40,421 nucleotides of DNA from Gammaproteobacteria bacterium (GTDB lineage Bacteria; Pseudomonadota; Gammaproteobacteria; JASBUN01): contig JASBUN010000055.1 in assembly GCA_030147845.1 (NCBI GenBank), positions 1 through 40,421 on the forward strand, written 5' to 3'. This document shows, piece after piece, positions 16,157 to 24,961 of this stretch (position 1 is the first letter of the stretch; every line of letters starts with the position of its first letter). Under the pieces are notes generated by a model. That model was not told where the DNA came from. It saw nothing but the letters and a program-made list of their open reading frames with translations, and did no database searches. A program made the translations under genes and the position numbers.

Positions 16157-16591
16157 TCAGGCGCGATCGTCTTCCTGGCGCACACGGATGATGACATCGA
16201 CACCTTCGGCCAGCGTACCGGCCGGTAATTCCGGCATGCCGCTGATGGCCACCTCGGTGGCTTCGATATCGGTGAGCGTACCGGTATCGACGTTATAGAA
16301 ATGATGGTGCTGACGCGTGTTCGAATCGTAAAAAACCCGATTCGGGTCGACAATCACTTCACGCACTAAGCCCTTGGAAGCAAACAATCCCAAGGTGTTG
16401 TACACGGTCGCCTTGGACGCTACGACCGCTTCCCGATTGACCGCTGCGAGAACCTGATCAGCAGACATATGCTGCGGCCGTGCAAACAAAATCTGAGCGA
16501 TTTCAATCCGCTGCTGCGTCGGCTGAATATCATGCCGTTGCAACGCACGCGTAATCGCGTCGAGGTCGAGCTTGTCGAAGAGCTGATGCAT
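16157..16591 (-). CDS. Fur-family transcriptional regulator
   Basis: The 144-residue protein has the Fur winged-helix N-terminus (QPTQQRIEIAQILF, ATVYNTLGLFASKGLV) and a metal or ligand-binding C-terminal domain with the HHHFYN motif. It lacks the paired CxxC cysteines of classic Fur zinc sites, so it resembles Irr/PerR-like branches. It probably represses metal or oxidative-stress genes when bound to its ligand. Which ligand cannot be told from the sequence. It is read toward tRNA-Thr and lies 61 bases after the thiO stop, so it might be cotranscribed with thiO. Confidence 0.85.
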   Translation of the reverse strand: MHQLFDKLDLDAITRALQRHDIQPTQQRIEIAQILFARPQHMSADQVLAAVNREAVVASKATVYNTLGLFASKGLVREVIVDPNRVFYDSNTRQHHHFYNVDTGTLTDIEATEVAISGMPELPAGTLAEGVDVIIRVRQEDDRA

Positions 16592-16652
16592 ACGGCTAAG
16601 TATATGGGAAAAATTGCGATTTCGTCTATGGTAGCACCCTATTTATTAATTT

Positions 16653-17792
16653 TTATAAGGTTTTGGTGCGAAATTGAGCCGTTGCAGCCAATCCTTCACC
16701 CGGCCTTGGCGTACTCGGCCGGTACGGCGCCGGATCGAGAATCGGCCGCCGCCCCAGCACTAAATCCGCCAGCAAGCGCACCGAAGCCGGCGCCAACACC
16801 ACGCCGTTGCGGAAGTGACCCGCATTGACGAACAATCCGTCGACTGCCTCAATGGCCCCAATAAACGGCACGCCGGCGGGCGAGCCAGGGCGCAAACCGG
16901 ACCATTGCCGCTCAATGTCGAATCGGGCCAGTTCGGGCACTAAGCGGCAAGCCACCGCGCGCAACTCCGCCAAAGCCGTATCAGTGGTCGATTTGTCGAA
17001 CCCGACGTATTCCAGCGTACTTCCAGCCAGCACATGGCCGTCACGCCTGGGAATCAGATAACGGCCTTCATGCATCACCACGTGGCGTAATAACCCAGGC
17101 CGCGCATCAAACACAATCATTTGCCCGCGCACCGGCTCGACGGCAATTTCGACGCCGGTAGCCGCCACCAGCGCCGCGCTCCAGGCACCGCCGGCGATCA
17201 CCACGCGGGGCGCCGAAATTGTGCCGGCCGCGGTGCGGACGCCACGTATCTGGCCGTGATCGAGCAGCAGGTCGGTAACTGGCGTGTCTTCTTTTAGCGT
17301 CACGCCGGCATGCACAATACTACCGCGCAGTGCCTTGACCAGACGCGGATTACGTACTTGTGCGACGCGCGGCATCCACAGCGCATCTGTCTGGACCGCT
17401 GTGAGCGCCGGTTCGCATTGCGTCGTCGCCGGCGCGTCGAGTCGTTCGATTTCGGCGCCAAAGCGCGCCGCCCAGGTCGCGGCCTCACACGCCTGCGCGG
17501 CGCCGAGCATGAGTAAACCGGAGCGTGTCCATTGCGGATCGACGCCGGATTCCTCCGCCAGCGCCTCAGACAGCGCCTGGTAGCGCTCCTGACTCCACTG
17601 CGCCAATGCCGAAACGGCGTCGCCGTAGCGCCACGGGTAAAGCGGCGACAGGATGCCGCCGCCGGCCCAAGAGGCCTCCGCGCCGGCCCGACCGCGCTCA
17701 ACCACGGTCACTGACAGACCCGCCAGTGCCAGCTCGCGCGCGGTCAGCATACCGATGAGGCCGCCGCCGATGATGATGCAGTCCGTCGTCAT
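16653..17792 (-). CDS. thiO: glycine oxidase ThiO (FAD-dependent)
   Basis: The 379-residue protein is a DAO-type flavoenzyme with the FAD-binding motif IIGGGLIGMLTARELA at its N-terminus, the GAEASWAGGGILSPL segment typical of ThiO, and a C-terminal FAD-binding region (GHFRNGVVLAP). ThiO oxidises glycine to the imine that is used for the thiazole ring of thiamine. Other thiamine genes are not beside it. From memory a homologue precedes the fimT cluster in Pseudomonas too, which agrees with the location here. It is divergent from the pilin operon, with 150 bases between the starts. Confidence 0.85.
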   Translation of the reverse strand: MTTDCIIIGGGLIGMLTARELALAGLSVTVVERGRAGAEASWAGGGILSPLYPWRYGDAVSALAQWSQERYQALSEALAEESGVDPQWTRSGLLMLGAAQACEAATWAARFGAEIERLDAPATTQCEPALTAVQTDALWMPRVAQVRNPRLVKALRGSIVHAGVTLKEDTPVTDLLLDHGQIRGVRTAAGTISAPRVVIAGGAWSAALVAATGVEIAVEPVRGQMIVFDARPGLLRHVVMHEGRYLIPRRDGHVLAGSTLEYVGFDKSTTDTALAELRAVACRLVPELARFDIERQWSGLRPGSPAGVPFIGAIEAVDGLFVNAGHFRNGVVLAPASVRLLADLVLGRRPILDPAPYRPSTPRPGEGLAATAQFRTKTL

Positions 17793-17942
17793 GGTGTCGT
17801 TATATGAGGGATAAGCTCGAAATGGCCGAAATCTGAGCCTGACATGATATCAGATGGCCGCCCGAATCCGCTCGTCCGCGAAAAACACCACTTCATCGGT
17901 GGAAGGATGACTCGCCGACATGGATTCGGTATAGAAGTAAGC

Positions 17943-18404
17943 ATGAAATCACAACGTGCCTTTACGCTGATCGAATTGATCGTCACGGTGGCCTTGGCGG
18001 CCATCTTGCTGACCATTGCCATACCCAGCTTTCGCACCACCATTCTTAATAATCGCCTGGTGACCTCCGCCAACGTATTTCTGACCGATGCCAACCTGGC
18101 CCGTAGTGAAGCGATCAGCCGTGGCCAGCCGGTGCGTATCATCAGTAACGCCGGCGGCTGGAACAACGGCTGGAAAGTGCAAGTGGCGGCGACCGCAACG
18201 GACATCAAGGTCGCCGACGCCTTGCGCGATGGCGTCACCATCACCGCCAGCGGCGGCGCCACCCAGTTCACCTTCAGCCCCGACGGCTCGTCCAGCGCCG
18301 CCGACACACTCGACGTCTGCGACAGCCGCAGCGGCGCGCCGGGACAGCGGGTCACGGTCGCCCTTTCCGGGCGCGTTGCCGCCGCGAACTTCACCTGCCC
18401 CTAA
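17943..18404 (+). CDS. fimT: GspH/FimT-family minor pilin (FimU position)
   Basis: A type IV minor prepilin of about 153 residues. The leader MKSQRA is followed by mature FTLIELIVTVALAAILLTIA, so the prepilin peptidase would cut before Phe with Ala rather than the usual Gly at -1. Glu5 is present. The hydrophobic helix is followed by the GspH-type region SANVFLTDANLARSEAISRGQPV. ATG 17943 is chosen over the upstream start at 17844 because it gives a normal short leader. It is first in the minor-pilin operon, which helps start pilus assembly at the inner membrane. Pseudomonas has both fimT and fimU here; only one is present, and its place just before pilV corresponds to fimU. Confidence 0.87.
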   Translation: MKSQRAFTLIELIVTVALAAILLTIAIPSFRTTILNNRLVTSANVFLTDANLARSEAISRGQPVRIISNAGGWNNGWKVQVAATATDIKVADALRDGVTITASGGATQFTFSPDGSSSAADTLDVCDSRSGAPGQRVTVALSGRVAAANFTCP

Positions 18405-18409
18405 CCGTC

Positions 18410-18943
18410 ATGCCGCGAGTGATGAACATGAACCGAGCGTCTTCCCAAGCACACCGTCAAGCGGGCTTCACCATGCTCGAGGTGCTGATCGCAGTGCTGG
18501 TGCTATCCATCGGTCTGCTCGGCCTGGCCGGTTTGCAGGCCGCCTCGCTGCGCAATAACTACAGCTCCTATCTGCGCAGTCAGGCGACGCTGCTGGCCTA
18601 CGGCATGTCGGACCGCATGCGCGCCAACATGGCCGGTGTCACGGCCGGCAACTACGTCATGACCAGTACGGCTACGCCGGCCGCAGTGTCCGGCTGTAGC
18701 GGTTCGGGCTGCGCCAGCAATCAGATGGCGCAAAACGACGAGTACGAGTGGGAAACCACCTTAAATGCAGAACTACCCACGGGCAAAGGCATCGTCTGTC
18801 TCGACAGCACACCGGATGACGGCACCCCCACCGCTCCGGCCTGCGACCCGCCCGGCAGTGGTTCGATCTATGCCATCAAGGTTTGGTGGACCGACGACCG
18901 CGACGGCACGGAAAAATTATTCGCCATGAGCTTCCGCCCATGA
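18410..18943 (+). CDS. pilV: type IV pilus minor pilin PilV
   Basis: A minor prepilin of up to 177 residues with leader ending QAG and mature FTMLEVLIAVLVLSIGLLGL, including Glu5 and the LxGLQA segment typical of PilV. The C-terminal part contains a cysteine pair SGCSGSGCAS and ends in FAMSFRP. ATG codons at 18410, 18422 and 18428 are all possible and none has a strong ribosome site. The gene starts five bases after the fimT stop and its TGA overlaps the pilW ATG. It works with PilW, PilX and PilY1 in the pilus-tip complex. Confidence 0.88.
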   Translation: MPRVMNMNRASSQAHRQAGFTMLEVLIAVLVLSIGLLGLAGLQAASLRNNYSSYLRSQATLLAYGMSDRMRANMAGVTAGNYVMTSTATPAAVSGCSGSGCASNQMAQNDEYEWETTLNAELPTGKGIVCLDSTPDDGTPTAPACDPPGSGSIYAIKVWWTDDRDGTEKLFAMSFRP

Positions 18944-20028
18944 ACCGCCCTACACACACAAGCAGCGCCGATCGCCAAACCGGCTTCACGCTGGTGGAAA
19001 TTCTGGTCGCACTGACCCTGTCGGTGCTGCTGTTGGCCGGCACCATACAGATCTTTGTCAGCAGCAAACAGGCCTACCGCACCCAGGACGCACTGGCGCG
19101 GCTACAAGAGAGCGGCCGCTATGCCACCGATCTCTTGGCCACCGACATCCGCAAGACCGGCTATACCGGCTGTATGCCCGCTAGCGATTTGGCCACAGTA
19201 GAAAACCGCTTAGTTAGCAAAACCGGCTACGGTTGGGATCCAAGCCAATTCATCATCGGCAATGACGTCCCGTCCCCGCCTCCGTTCCCTGGCAGCAGCA
19301 GCTGGTCGCCAGCGCTCGACCCCGCCATCACCGGCGTCAAGCCCGGCACCGACGTCATCACCATCCGCTACATGGCCGCCAACGGTTTGGATTTGGTGTT
19401 CCCGTACTCGGATTCGGCGCAACTATTTATCAACCCGGCCAGCATCGGCCAGTTCAATATCGGCGACATACTCATGGTCACCGATTGCTCAAAAGGCACG
19501 CTATTCCAGGTCACCACCGTTAAGCTGGCTAGTAGTGGCAAAGTCAACGTCGTGCACTCCGCGGCAGGCACCGTATCACCCGGCAACGATCAACCGCTAT
19601 TTGTCAATAGCTACGGCGAAGACGCCGAGGTCTCGGTATTCAAAACCGAGGCGTTCTTCATCAAGGACAATGCCAGCGGCATTCCTTCGCTGTATCGCAT
19701 GCAGCTAATCAATTCGGGCGGTACCGCCGCATTCAATGTCCCCGAGGAAATGGTCGAAGGCATCGAGAACATGCAGATTTTATATGGCGAAGATACCGAT
19801 GCCGATGGCACCGCCAACCGCTACGTGCCCGCCAGCAGCGTGACCGACATGCATAACGTCGTCAGTGTACGCATCTCCCTACTGGTGCAATCGATTAGTG
19901 ATTTCATCACCACGCGCCCGCAAAGCTACACCTTCCCGGTGATCGGCGGCACGGCGACAACGCCGACTGACAGGCGTCTGCGGCACAGTTTCACCACCAC
20001 CATTTCACTCCGTAACTTGCTCAAATAG
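18940..20028 (+). CDS. pilW: type IV pilus assembly protein PilW
   Basis: A 362-residue minor prepilin with leader ending RQTG and mature FTLVEILVALTLSVLLLAGT, then the PilW motif SSKQAYRTQDALARLQESGRYA. It has a long C-terminal globular domain and ends in SFTTTISLRNLLK, a typical PilW tail. ATG 18940 overlaps the pilV stop (ATGA), which favours translational coupling and excludes the longer frame from 18883. PilW belongs to the minor-pilin initiation complex in the inner membrane. Confidence 0.9.
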   Translation: MNRPTHTSSADRQTGFTLVEILVALTLSVLLLAGTIQIFVSSKQAYRTQDALARLQESGRYATDLLATDIRKTGYTGCMPASDLATVENRLVSKTGYGWDPSQFIIGNDVPSPPPFPGSSSWSPALDPAITGVKPGTDVITIRYMAANGLDLVFPYSDSAQLFINPASIGQFNIGDILMVTDCSKGTLFQVTTVKLASSGKVNVVHSAAGTVSPGNDQPLFVNSYGEDAEVSVFKTEAFFIKDNASGIPSLYRMQLINSGGTAAFNVPEEMVEGIENMQILYGEDTDADGTANRYVPASSVTDMHNVVSVRISLLVQSISDFITTRPQSYTFPVIGGTATTPTDRRLRHSFTTTISLRNLLK

Positions 20029-20040
20029 GTCTGTCGAGCC

Positions 20041-20589
20041 ATGCATACGAAAGCGCACATGCCATCACACCAACTTCACTGGGCGCACCGGGGACGCCAA
20101 TCCGGCGCCGTGCTCGCCGTCAGCCTGATCATCCTGTTGCTGTTGACCTTGATCGGCATTACCGCCATGCGGGTGACGACCATGGAAGAAAAAATGGCCG
20201 GCAACACGCGCAACCGTAATCTGGCCTTCCAGGCCGCGGAATCGGCCTTGCGCGACGGCGAAGCCTACGTCGAAAGCCTGACCACGACGTCGGGCTTTAC
20301 CGGCGCCGGCGGCCTGTATTCCGAGACCGACGCCGAGCCGGACTACACCAATTCGGCGAGCTGGAGCGCAACCACCTCACGCGCCTACAGCAGCACCTTT
20401 CCGGGCGTGAGCAGCGCGCCGCGCTACTACATCAAAATTCTAGCCGTGGTCGCAGCACCGACGACCTCCAAAGTGCTGCCGTCGACTACCGGCGCGGCAG
20501 TCACCATATTCCGCATCACCGCCCGGGGCGTCGGCGCCAATCCGAATGCCGAAGTGGTGTTGCAATCCCGTTACGGCAAGACGTTCTAA
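20041..20589 (+). CDS. pilX: type IV pilus assembly protein PilX
   Basis: A 182-residue prepilin-like protein. The leader ends RQSG and the helix AVLAVSLIILLLLTLIGITAM follows, without Glu5, as is usual in PilX. The conserved MEEKMAGNTRNRNLAFQAAESALRDGE is clear near residues 50-75. It lies 12 bases after pilW and 54 bases before pilY1. PilX is thought to join PilV and PilW below PilY1 in the tip complex. Confidence 0.9.
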   Translation: MHTKAHMPSHQLHWAHRGRQSGAVLAVSLIILLLLTLIGITAMRVTTMEEKMAGNTRNRNLAFQAAESALRDGEAYVESLTTTSGFTGAGGLYSETDAEPDYTNSASWSATTSRAYSSTFPGVSSAPRYYIKILAVVAAPTTSKVLPSTTGAAVTIFRITARGVGANPNAEVVLQSRYGKTF

Positions 20590-20643
20590 ACGACACGACC
20601 GTCGCGCGCGCCGCGCCGCGACAACACGAGGGCAGAAGACGCC

Positions 20644-23600
20644 ATGAAACACGAACCAAGCAGATTTTCTACACCGCGCAGCCTAAGTGCGCGCGCCACG
20701 CGCTGGCTGCAGCTTTTGTTGCCCGTGTTTTTGCTGCTGCCCACCCTGAGCCACGCGGCACCCGGCGTACTGGCCAGCAGCCCGCTGTTTCTGAGCGGCA
20801 CGGTCAAACCCAATATCATTTTTACGTTGGACAATTCGGGCAGTATGTCTTGGAGTTTTATGCCCGAAAGCGTTTTTTACTACATTTATCGACCACAGGC
20901 GGAATCGAGCACCTTCAACAAAATGTACTATGATCCGAGCGCGACGTATGTCGCGCCGCCGGATGCGAGCGGCAGCAGCCTCGGCGATGCACCTTTCACC
21001 GGTGCTTGGCTCGATGGCATAAACAAGGGCGCCACAGTTGACCTGTCAACCAGCTTCCGGCCGACATGGTACTACTCGTGGAGCTCGTACGCCTACGTCG
21101 GCACACCGCAACCAGCGTATTACAATGTCTATGATCCCACCGGCACGGGCTGCATCTCGCCTTCCGTCACCAACGACCTTTGCTATCGCAAGGTGGTGGT
21201 CAGCGCCACTTCCGGCCCAGGCGGTACCGACGAGCGGCAAAATTTCGCCAACTGGTACAGCTATTACCGCACCCGTATCCTGGCCATGAAATCGGGCCTC
21301 GGCCGCGCGTTCAACGTGCTCAACGACCAATATCGTGTCGGCTTTTCGACCATTAATACCAATTTAGGCTGGCCCAATACCATCGGCGACAATTTCATCC
21401 CGATCGATGATTTCAACGCCGCACAACGAACGCTATGGTACAACCAGCTTTATTCGATTAGTCCCAACGGCGGCACGCCGCTACGCGATTCCTTGAAGTA
21501 CGACGGCGAATATTTCAAGACCGGCCGCATGTTCGGCACCAGCTCCAGCGACCCGGTGCAGGCATCGTGTCAGCAGAATTTCGCCATTCTGTCGACCGAC
21601 GGTTACTGGAACGGCGTTTCGCCCAGCCTAGGTAACCAAGACAGGACCGTACCCACGCTGCCGCAACCCGTTACGGGCTTGACGGCCGGCGCCCAATGGC
21701 CGGCGCCCTTCTACGAAGGACCGGTGCCGACGTTCAACACGCTGGCCGACGTTTCCATGTATTATTGGGTCAACGATTTGCGTGGCAGTATGACCGACAA
21801 TGTGCCCACCAGTCCGGCCGATCCGGCTTCGTGGCAGCACATGACCACCTTTACCATCGGTCTCGGCGCCGGCGGCACGCTCAACTATCCCGGCGATTGG
21901 TCGGCGCTGCAGGCCGGCACCAAAAACTGGCCAGTGCCGGTTTCCAATACCTCGACTACGGTCGACGATCTGTGGCACGCGGCGGTCAACGGCCACGGCG
22001 AGTTCCTGCGCGCGAGTGATCCGAGCAGCCTGGCCACCGGTCTTAGCTCCATTCTCGGCAGCATCGTCTCGCGCAGCGGCTCGGCGGCCGCGGTCACCTT
22101 CAACACCAGTACGCTTGGCACCAGCAGCGCGGTCTACACAGCGCTATTCAACTCCGGTAGTTGGAGCGGCGATCTGATTTCCTATCCGCTCGACCCGGTC
22201 ACCGGCGACGTCGGCGCCACGCCAAACTGGCAGGCCGCCGCGGTGCTGGACGCGCGCGACATCACCGGCAGCCCGCGCGTCATGCTGACCTATAGCAGCA
22301 CCGCCGTGGATGGTGCGCCATTCCAATGGAGCAATTTGACCACCGCACAGCAGAACGATCTGCGCACTAATTCCGCTGGCGGCACCGACCCGGTAGCCGA
22401 AGGTCAGGCCCGGCTCGCTTTCCTGCGCGGCGATCGCAGCAACGAAGGCACGGGCTACAATTTCCGCAAACGCGCCAGTCGCCTCGGCGACATCGTGCAT
22501 TCCGCGCCGGTGTTCCTCGGCCAACCGTCCGTCACTTGGCCCGATACCGCACCGTTCCCGACCACCACCGGACAGCGCTATTCGGATTTCCGCGCCGCAC
22601 AGGCCGGCCGTTTGGGCGTTGTCTACGTCGGCACCAACGATGGCATGCTGCATGCCTTCCGCGAAGATACCGGCGCCGAGGTGCTGAGTTACGTACCGAG
22701 TAATTTATTCTCTACCTCTACCGGCGCCGGGCTGCACACGCTCACCGAGTCTACCTACTCGCATCGCTACTACGTCGACCTGACGCCGACCGTTGCGCCG
22801 GCATATATCAAGACTACAACGACAGGCGTCGCTGCCTGGCGCAGCATCTTGGTGGGCGCCGAACGCGGCGGCGGCCGTGGCCTGTTCGCGTTGGACGTAA
22901 CCGATCCGACCGCGTTCACGGAAAGCAATGCCGCCAATCTGGTGTTGTGGGAGTTCAATGACAGCAACGACAGCGACATGGGCTATAGCTTCAGCCAGCC
23001 GACCGTCGTATTGATGAACAATGGCCGCTGGGCGGCCGTGTTCGGCAATGGCTATAACGACGCCGGCAGCGGCCATGCGCAACTGTTCATCGTCTTTCTC
23101 GACGGCGGACTGGACGGCACCTGGACCTTGGGTACGGATTACATCAAGATCGACACCGGCGTCGGTAGCACGGCTAGCCGCAACGGTCTGTCCACGCCCG
23201 CAGTGGTGGACGTCAACGGTGACGGCGTTGCCGATCGCATCTTCGCCGGTGATCTTGAAGGCAATATGTGGGCGTTCGACGTATCCAACTCCAACCCGGT
23301 GCAGTGGAAGGTAGCCTATAAGAGCGGCAGCACACCGAAGCCGCTGTTCACCACACCGAGCGGCCAGCCGATTACGGTCAAACCTGAGGTCGCTTTTAAT
23401 CCGCAGGTGACCAGCAGCCCGTCTAACTCGCCGAATATGCTGGTCTTCTTCGGTACCGGCCAATATCTGACCAATGCCGACAAGGCCACTACCACCACGC
23501 AGACCATGTATGGCGTATGGGATCAGGGCAAAGGCGAGCTAACGCGCAGCGACTTGCAACAGCAGACGTTCGAACCCGGCTTCCCGGCCAACGTGCGCGT

Positions 23601-24063
23601 GCCGACCGATTACCCGGTCAATTACACCGGTAGCGGCAGCTCGAAACAATACGGTTGGTACCTGGATCTCACCGACACCGGCGAACGCTTGGTCACCGAT
23701 CCAGTATTGCGCGGCCTGTATCTTTACTTCAACACGTCGGTACCGTCATCGAGTGCCTGCAGCTACGGTGGTTCGAGTTGGAGCATGGCGTTGAAATACG
23801 AAAATGGCGGCCGCCCCGCCGCGCCGGCGTTCGACTTCATCAACGACGGCCGTCTCGATGCCAGTGACCTGGTCAGCAGTAGTTCTCTATCCAGCGTAGC
23901 GCCAGGTGGGGTCAAGAAAGGCACGCTTTTGAGTGCACCACGTTTCTTGTCCGACTACAAGTATGAGAGCGATACCGGTTCGACCAAGCCGACCAAAACC
24001 CGCGTACCGAAACTTTTCGGCGTTAACAACGGTCGCCTATCGTGGCGGGAACTCGGACGCTAG
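20644..24063 (+). CDS. pilY1: pilus tip adhesin PilY1
   Basis: The 1139-residue protein begins with a signal peptide ending LLPTLSHA|AP near residue 39. A von Willebrand-like entry LDNSGSMSW follows, with the MIDAS pattern D63-x-S65-x-S67. The C-terminal half is the PilY1 beta-propeller domain (GVVYVGTNDGMLHAF near 658, GVAAWRSILVGAERGGGRGLFALD near 735). DVNGDGVADR from D856 is the calcium-binding loop that controls pilus retraction in Pseudomonas. A second acidic loop DFINDGRLDASD is near 1062. PilY1 sits at the pilus tip or on the outer surface and promotes adhesion and extension. The length is similar to other PilY1 proteins. Confidence 0.93.
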   Translation: MKHEPSRFSTPRSLSARATRWLQLLLPVFLLLPTLSHAAPGVLASSPLFLSGTVKPNIIFTLDNSGSMSWSFMPESVFYYIYRPQAESSTFNKMYYDPSATYVAPPDASGSSLGDAPFTGAWLDGINKGATVDLSTSFRPTWYYSWSSYAYVGTPQPAYYNVYDPTGTGCISPSVTNDLCYRKVVVSATSGPGGTDERQNFANWYSYYRTRILAMKSGLGRAFNVLNDQYRVGFSTINTNLGWPNTIGDNFIPIDDFNAAQRTLWYNQLYSISPNGGTPLRDSLKYDGEYFKTGRMFGTSSSDPVQASCQQNFAILSTDGYWNGVSPSLGNQDRTVPTLPQPVTGLTAGAQWPAPFYEGPVPTFNTLADVSMYYWVNDLRGSMTDNVPTSPADPASWQHMTTFTIGLGAGGTLNYPGDWSALQAGTKNWPVPVSNTSTTVDDLWHAAVNGHGEFLRASDPSSLATGLSSILGSIVSRSGSAAAVTFNTSTLGTSSAVYTALFNSGSWSGDLISYPLDPVTGDVGATPNWQAAAVLDARDITGSPRVMLTYSSTAVDGAPFQWSNLTTAQQNDLRTNSAGGTDPVAEGQARLAFLRGDRSNEGTGYNFRKRASRLGDIVHSAPVFLGQPSVTWPDTAPFPTTTGQRYSDFRAAQAGRLGVVYVGTNDGMLHAFREDTGAEVLSYVPSNLFSTSTGAGLHTLTESTYSHRYYVDLTPTVAPAYIKTTTTGVAAWRSILVGAERGGGRGLFALDVTDPTAFTESNAANLVLWEFNDSNDSDMGYSFSQPTVVLMNNGRWAAVFGNGYNDAGSGHAQLFIVFLDGGLDGTWTLGTDYIKIDTGVGSTASRNGLSTPAVVDVNGDGVADRIFAGDLEGNMWAFDVSNSNPVQWKVAYKSGSTPKPLFTTPSGQPITVKPEVAFNPQVTSSPSNSPNMLVFFGTGQYLTNADKATTTTQTMYGVWDQGKGELTRSDLQQQTFEPGFPANVRVPTDYPVNYTGSGSSKQYGWYLDLTDTGERLVTDPVLRGLYLYFNTSVPSSSACSYGGSSWSMALKYENGGRPAAPAFDFINDGRLDASDLVSSSSLSSVAPGGVKKGTLLSAPRFLSDYKYESDTGSTKPTKTRVPKLFGVNNGRLSWRELGR

Positions 24064-24098
24064 GCCACATGTGGAAGTTTTTTAGAGGACATGCAACC

Positions 24099-24446
24099 GT
24101 GTTAAAAAATACTCGATTTTATTGGGCGCTATTGTTTGCACTGACGTTCACCACTTCGGCGATGGCGGCACCTGACACTCCATCCGGTACGCTATGCAAT
24201 GGTCCTGTGACGGCTGTTAACTACGGCGCCTATACCGTCACCGTAGGTAGCACGACCATATTGTCGCTGGATAGCCGCGTAATGGTTCACACCGGAGACC
24301 GCAACGGCTCGATCGAGCTGTTGCACCCCGGGCAATGGATTATATGTTCAGCAAGTTCGGATGCCCAGGAAAGTTCACACATTCAGGACATCTGGGTCAT
24401 TCCGTCAGGACCAGGGGACAAGCCGTCATCAATAGCACCGCGCTAG
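24099..24446 (+). CDS. PilY2-like small exported protein
   Basis: GTG 24099 gives a 115-residue protein with a good signal peptide, MLKNTRFYWALLFALTFTTS ending AMA|APD. AGAGGA lies nine bases upstream. An in-frame ATG at 24069 gives a longer leader. The mature part, GPVTAVNYGAYTVTVGSTT and onward, looks like a small beta-barrel, with two cysteines that could pair. Its place between pilY1 and pilE and its length match pilY2 of Pseudomonas. I cannot confirm sequence similarity by eye. It is probably periplasmic and involved in pilus assembly. Confidence 0.55.
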   Translation: MLKNTRFYWALLFALTFTTSAMAAPDTPSGTLCNGPVTAVNYGAYTVTVGSTTILSLDSRVMVHTGDRNGSIELLHPGQWIICSASSDAQESSHIQDIWVIPSGPGDKPSSIAPR

Positions 24447-24503
24447 CGATCCAGGCAGATAAAGTCGGAGTCAGTCCGGCAGAAGAAAAATTGAGGGCAG
24501 GCA

Positions 24504-24953
24504 ATGCATCCATACCGTAATAGCAGGGGTTTCTCGCTCATCGAACTTATGGTGGTGGTGGTGATCATCGGCATTTTGGCGGCGATCGCCTACCCGTCTT
24601 ATCGCTCGCATGTGATAAAAACCACGCGTGCCGATTGCGAAGGCGCACTGGTTGGTTTCGCCAACGCCATGGAGCGAAGATTCACCGAAACCGGCAGCTA
24701 TCTGGGTGCCGCCACCGCCGGCGGTAATACCGGCGCGCCGGCGGCAACGACCTACCCGGCCCAATGCCCGATCGACGGTAGCAACAAAACCTATGACTTA
24801 AAGATCAGCGCCGCGACACAGACCACTTATACGCTGCAAGCCGTGCCGGTCGCCGGCGGACCGCAGGCCAGCGATGTGTGCGGCACCTTGGCGCTCGATC
24901 AGACCGGTGCTAAATCCGCCTCCGGCGGCACGGTTACCACTTGCTGGAAATAA
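24504..24953 (+). CDS. pilE: type IV pilin PilE
   Basis: A 149-residue prepilin with a nine-residue leader MHPYRNSRG and mature FSLIELMVVVVIIGILAAIA, including Glu5 for subunit packing. The globular part has Cys residues at TRADCEG, PAQCPID, SDVCGTL and TTCWK; the last two probably make the D-region disulphide. GAGGG seven bases upstream fits the start. It closes the minor-pilin operon and corresponds to PilE of Pseudomonas, a minor pilin despite its pilin-like form. The gene is followed by a long repeat array and convergent ispH. Confidence 0.88.
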   Translation: MHPYRNSRGFSLIELMVVVVIIGILAAIAYPSYRSHVIKTTRADCEGALVGFANAMERRFTETGSYLGAATAGGNTGAPAATTYPAQCPIDGSNKTYDLKISAATQTTYTLQAVPVAGGPQASDVCGTLALDQTGAKSASGGTVTTCWK

Positions 24954-24961
24954 GGCCGCGC

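Noticed and set aside
17790..17942. Sigma54 promoter of the pilin operon
   Set aside because: TGGCCG occurs before fimT but no TTGC element lies at the required spacing, so no PilR-type promoter can be supported.
22705..23463. 252-residue frame opposite pilY1
   Set aside because: It is the antisense shadow of the PilY1 beta-propeller domain with its calcium loop.
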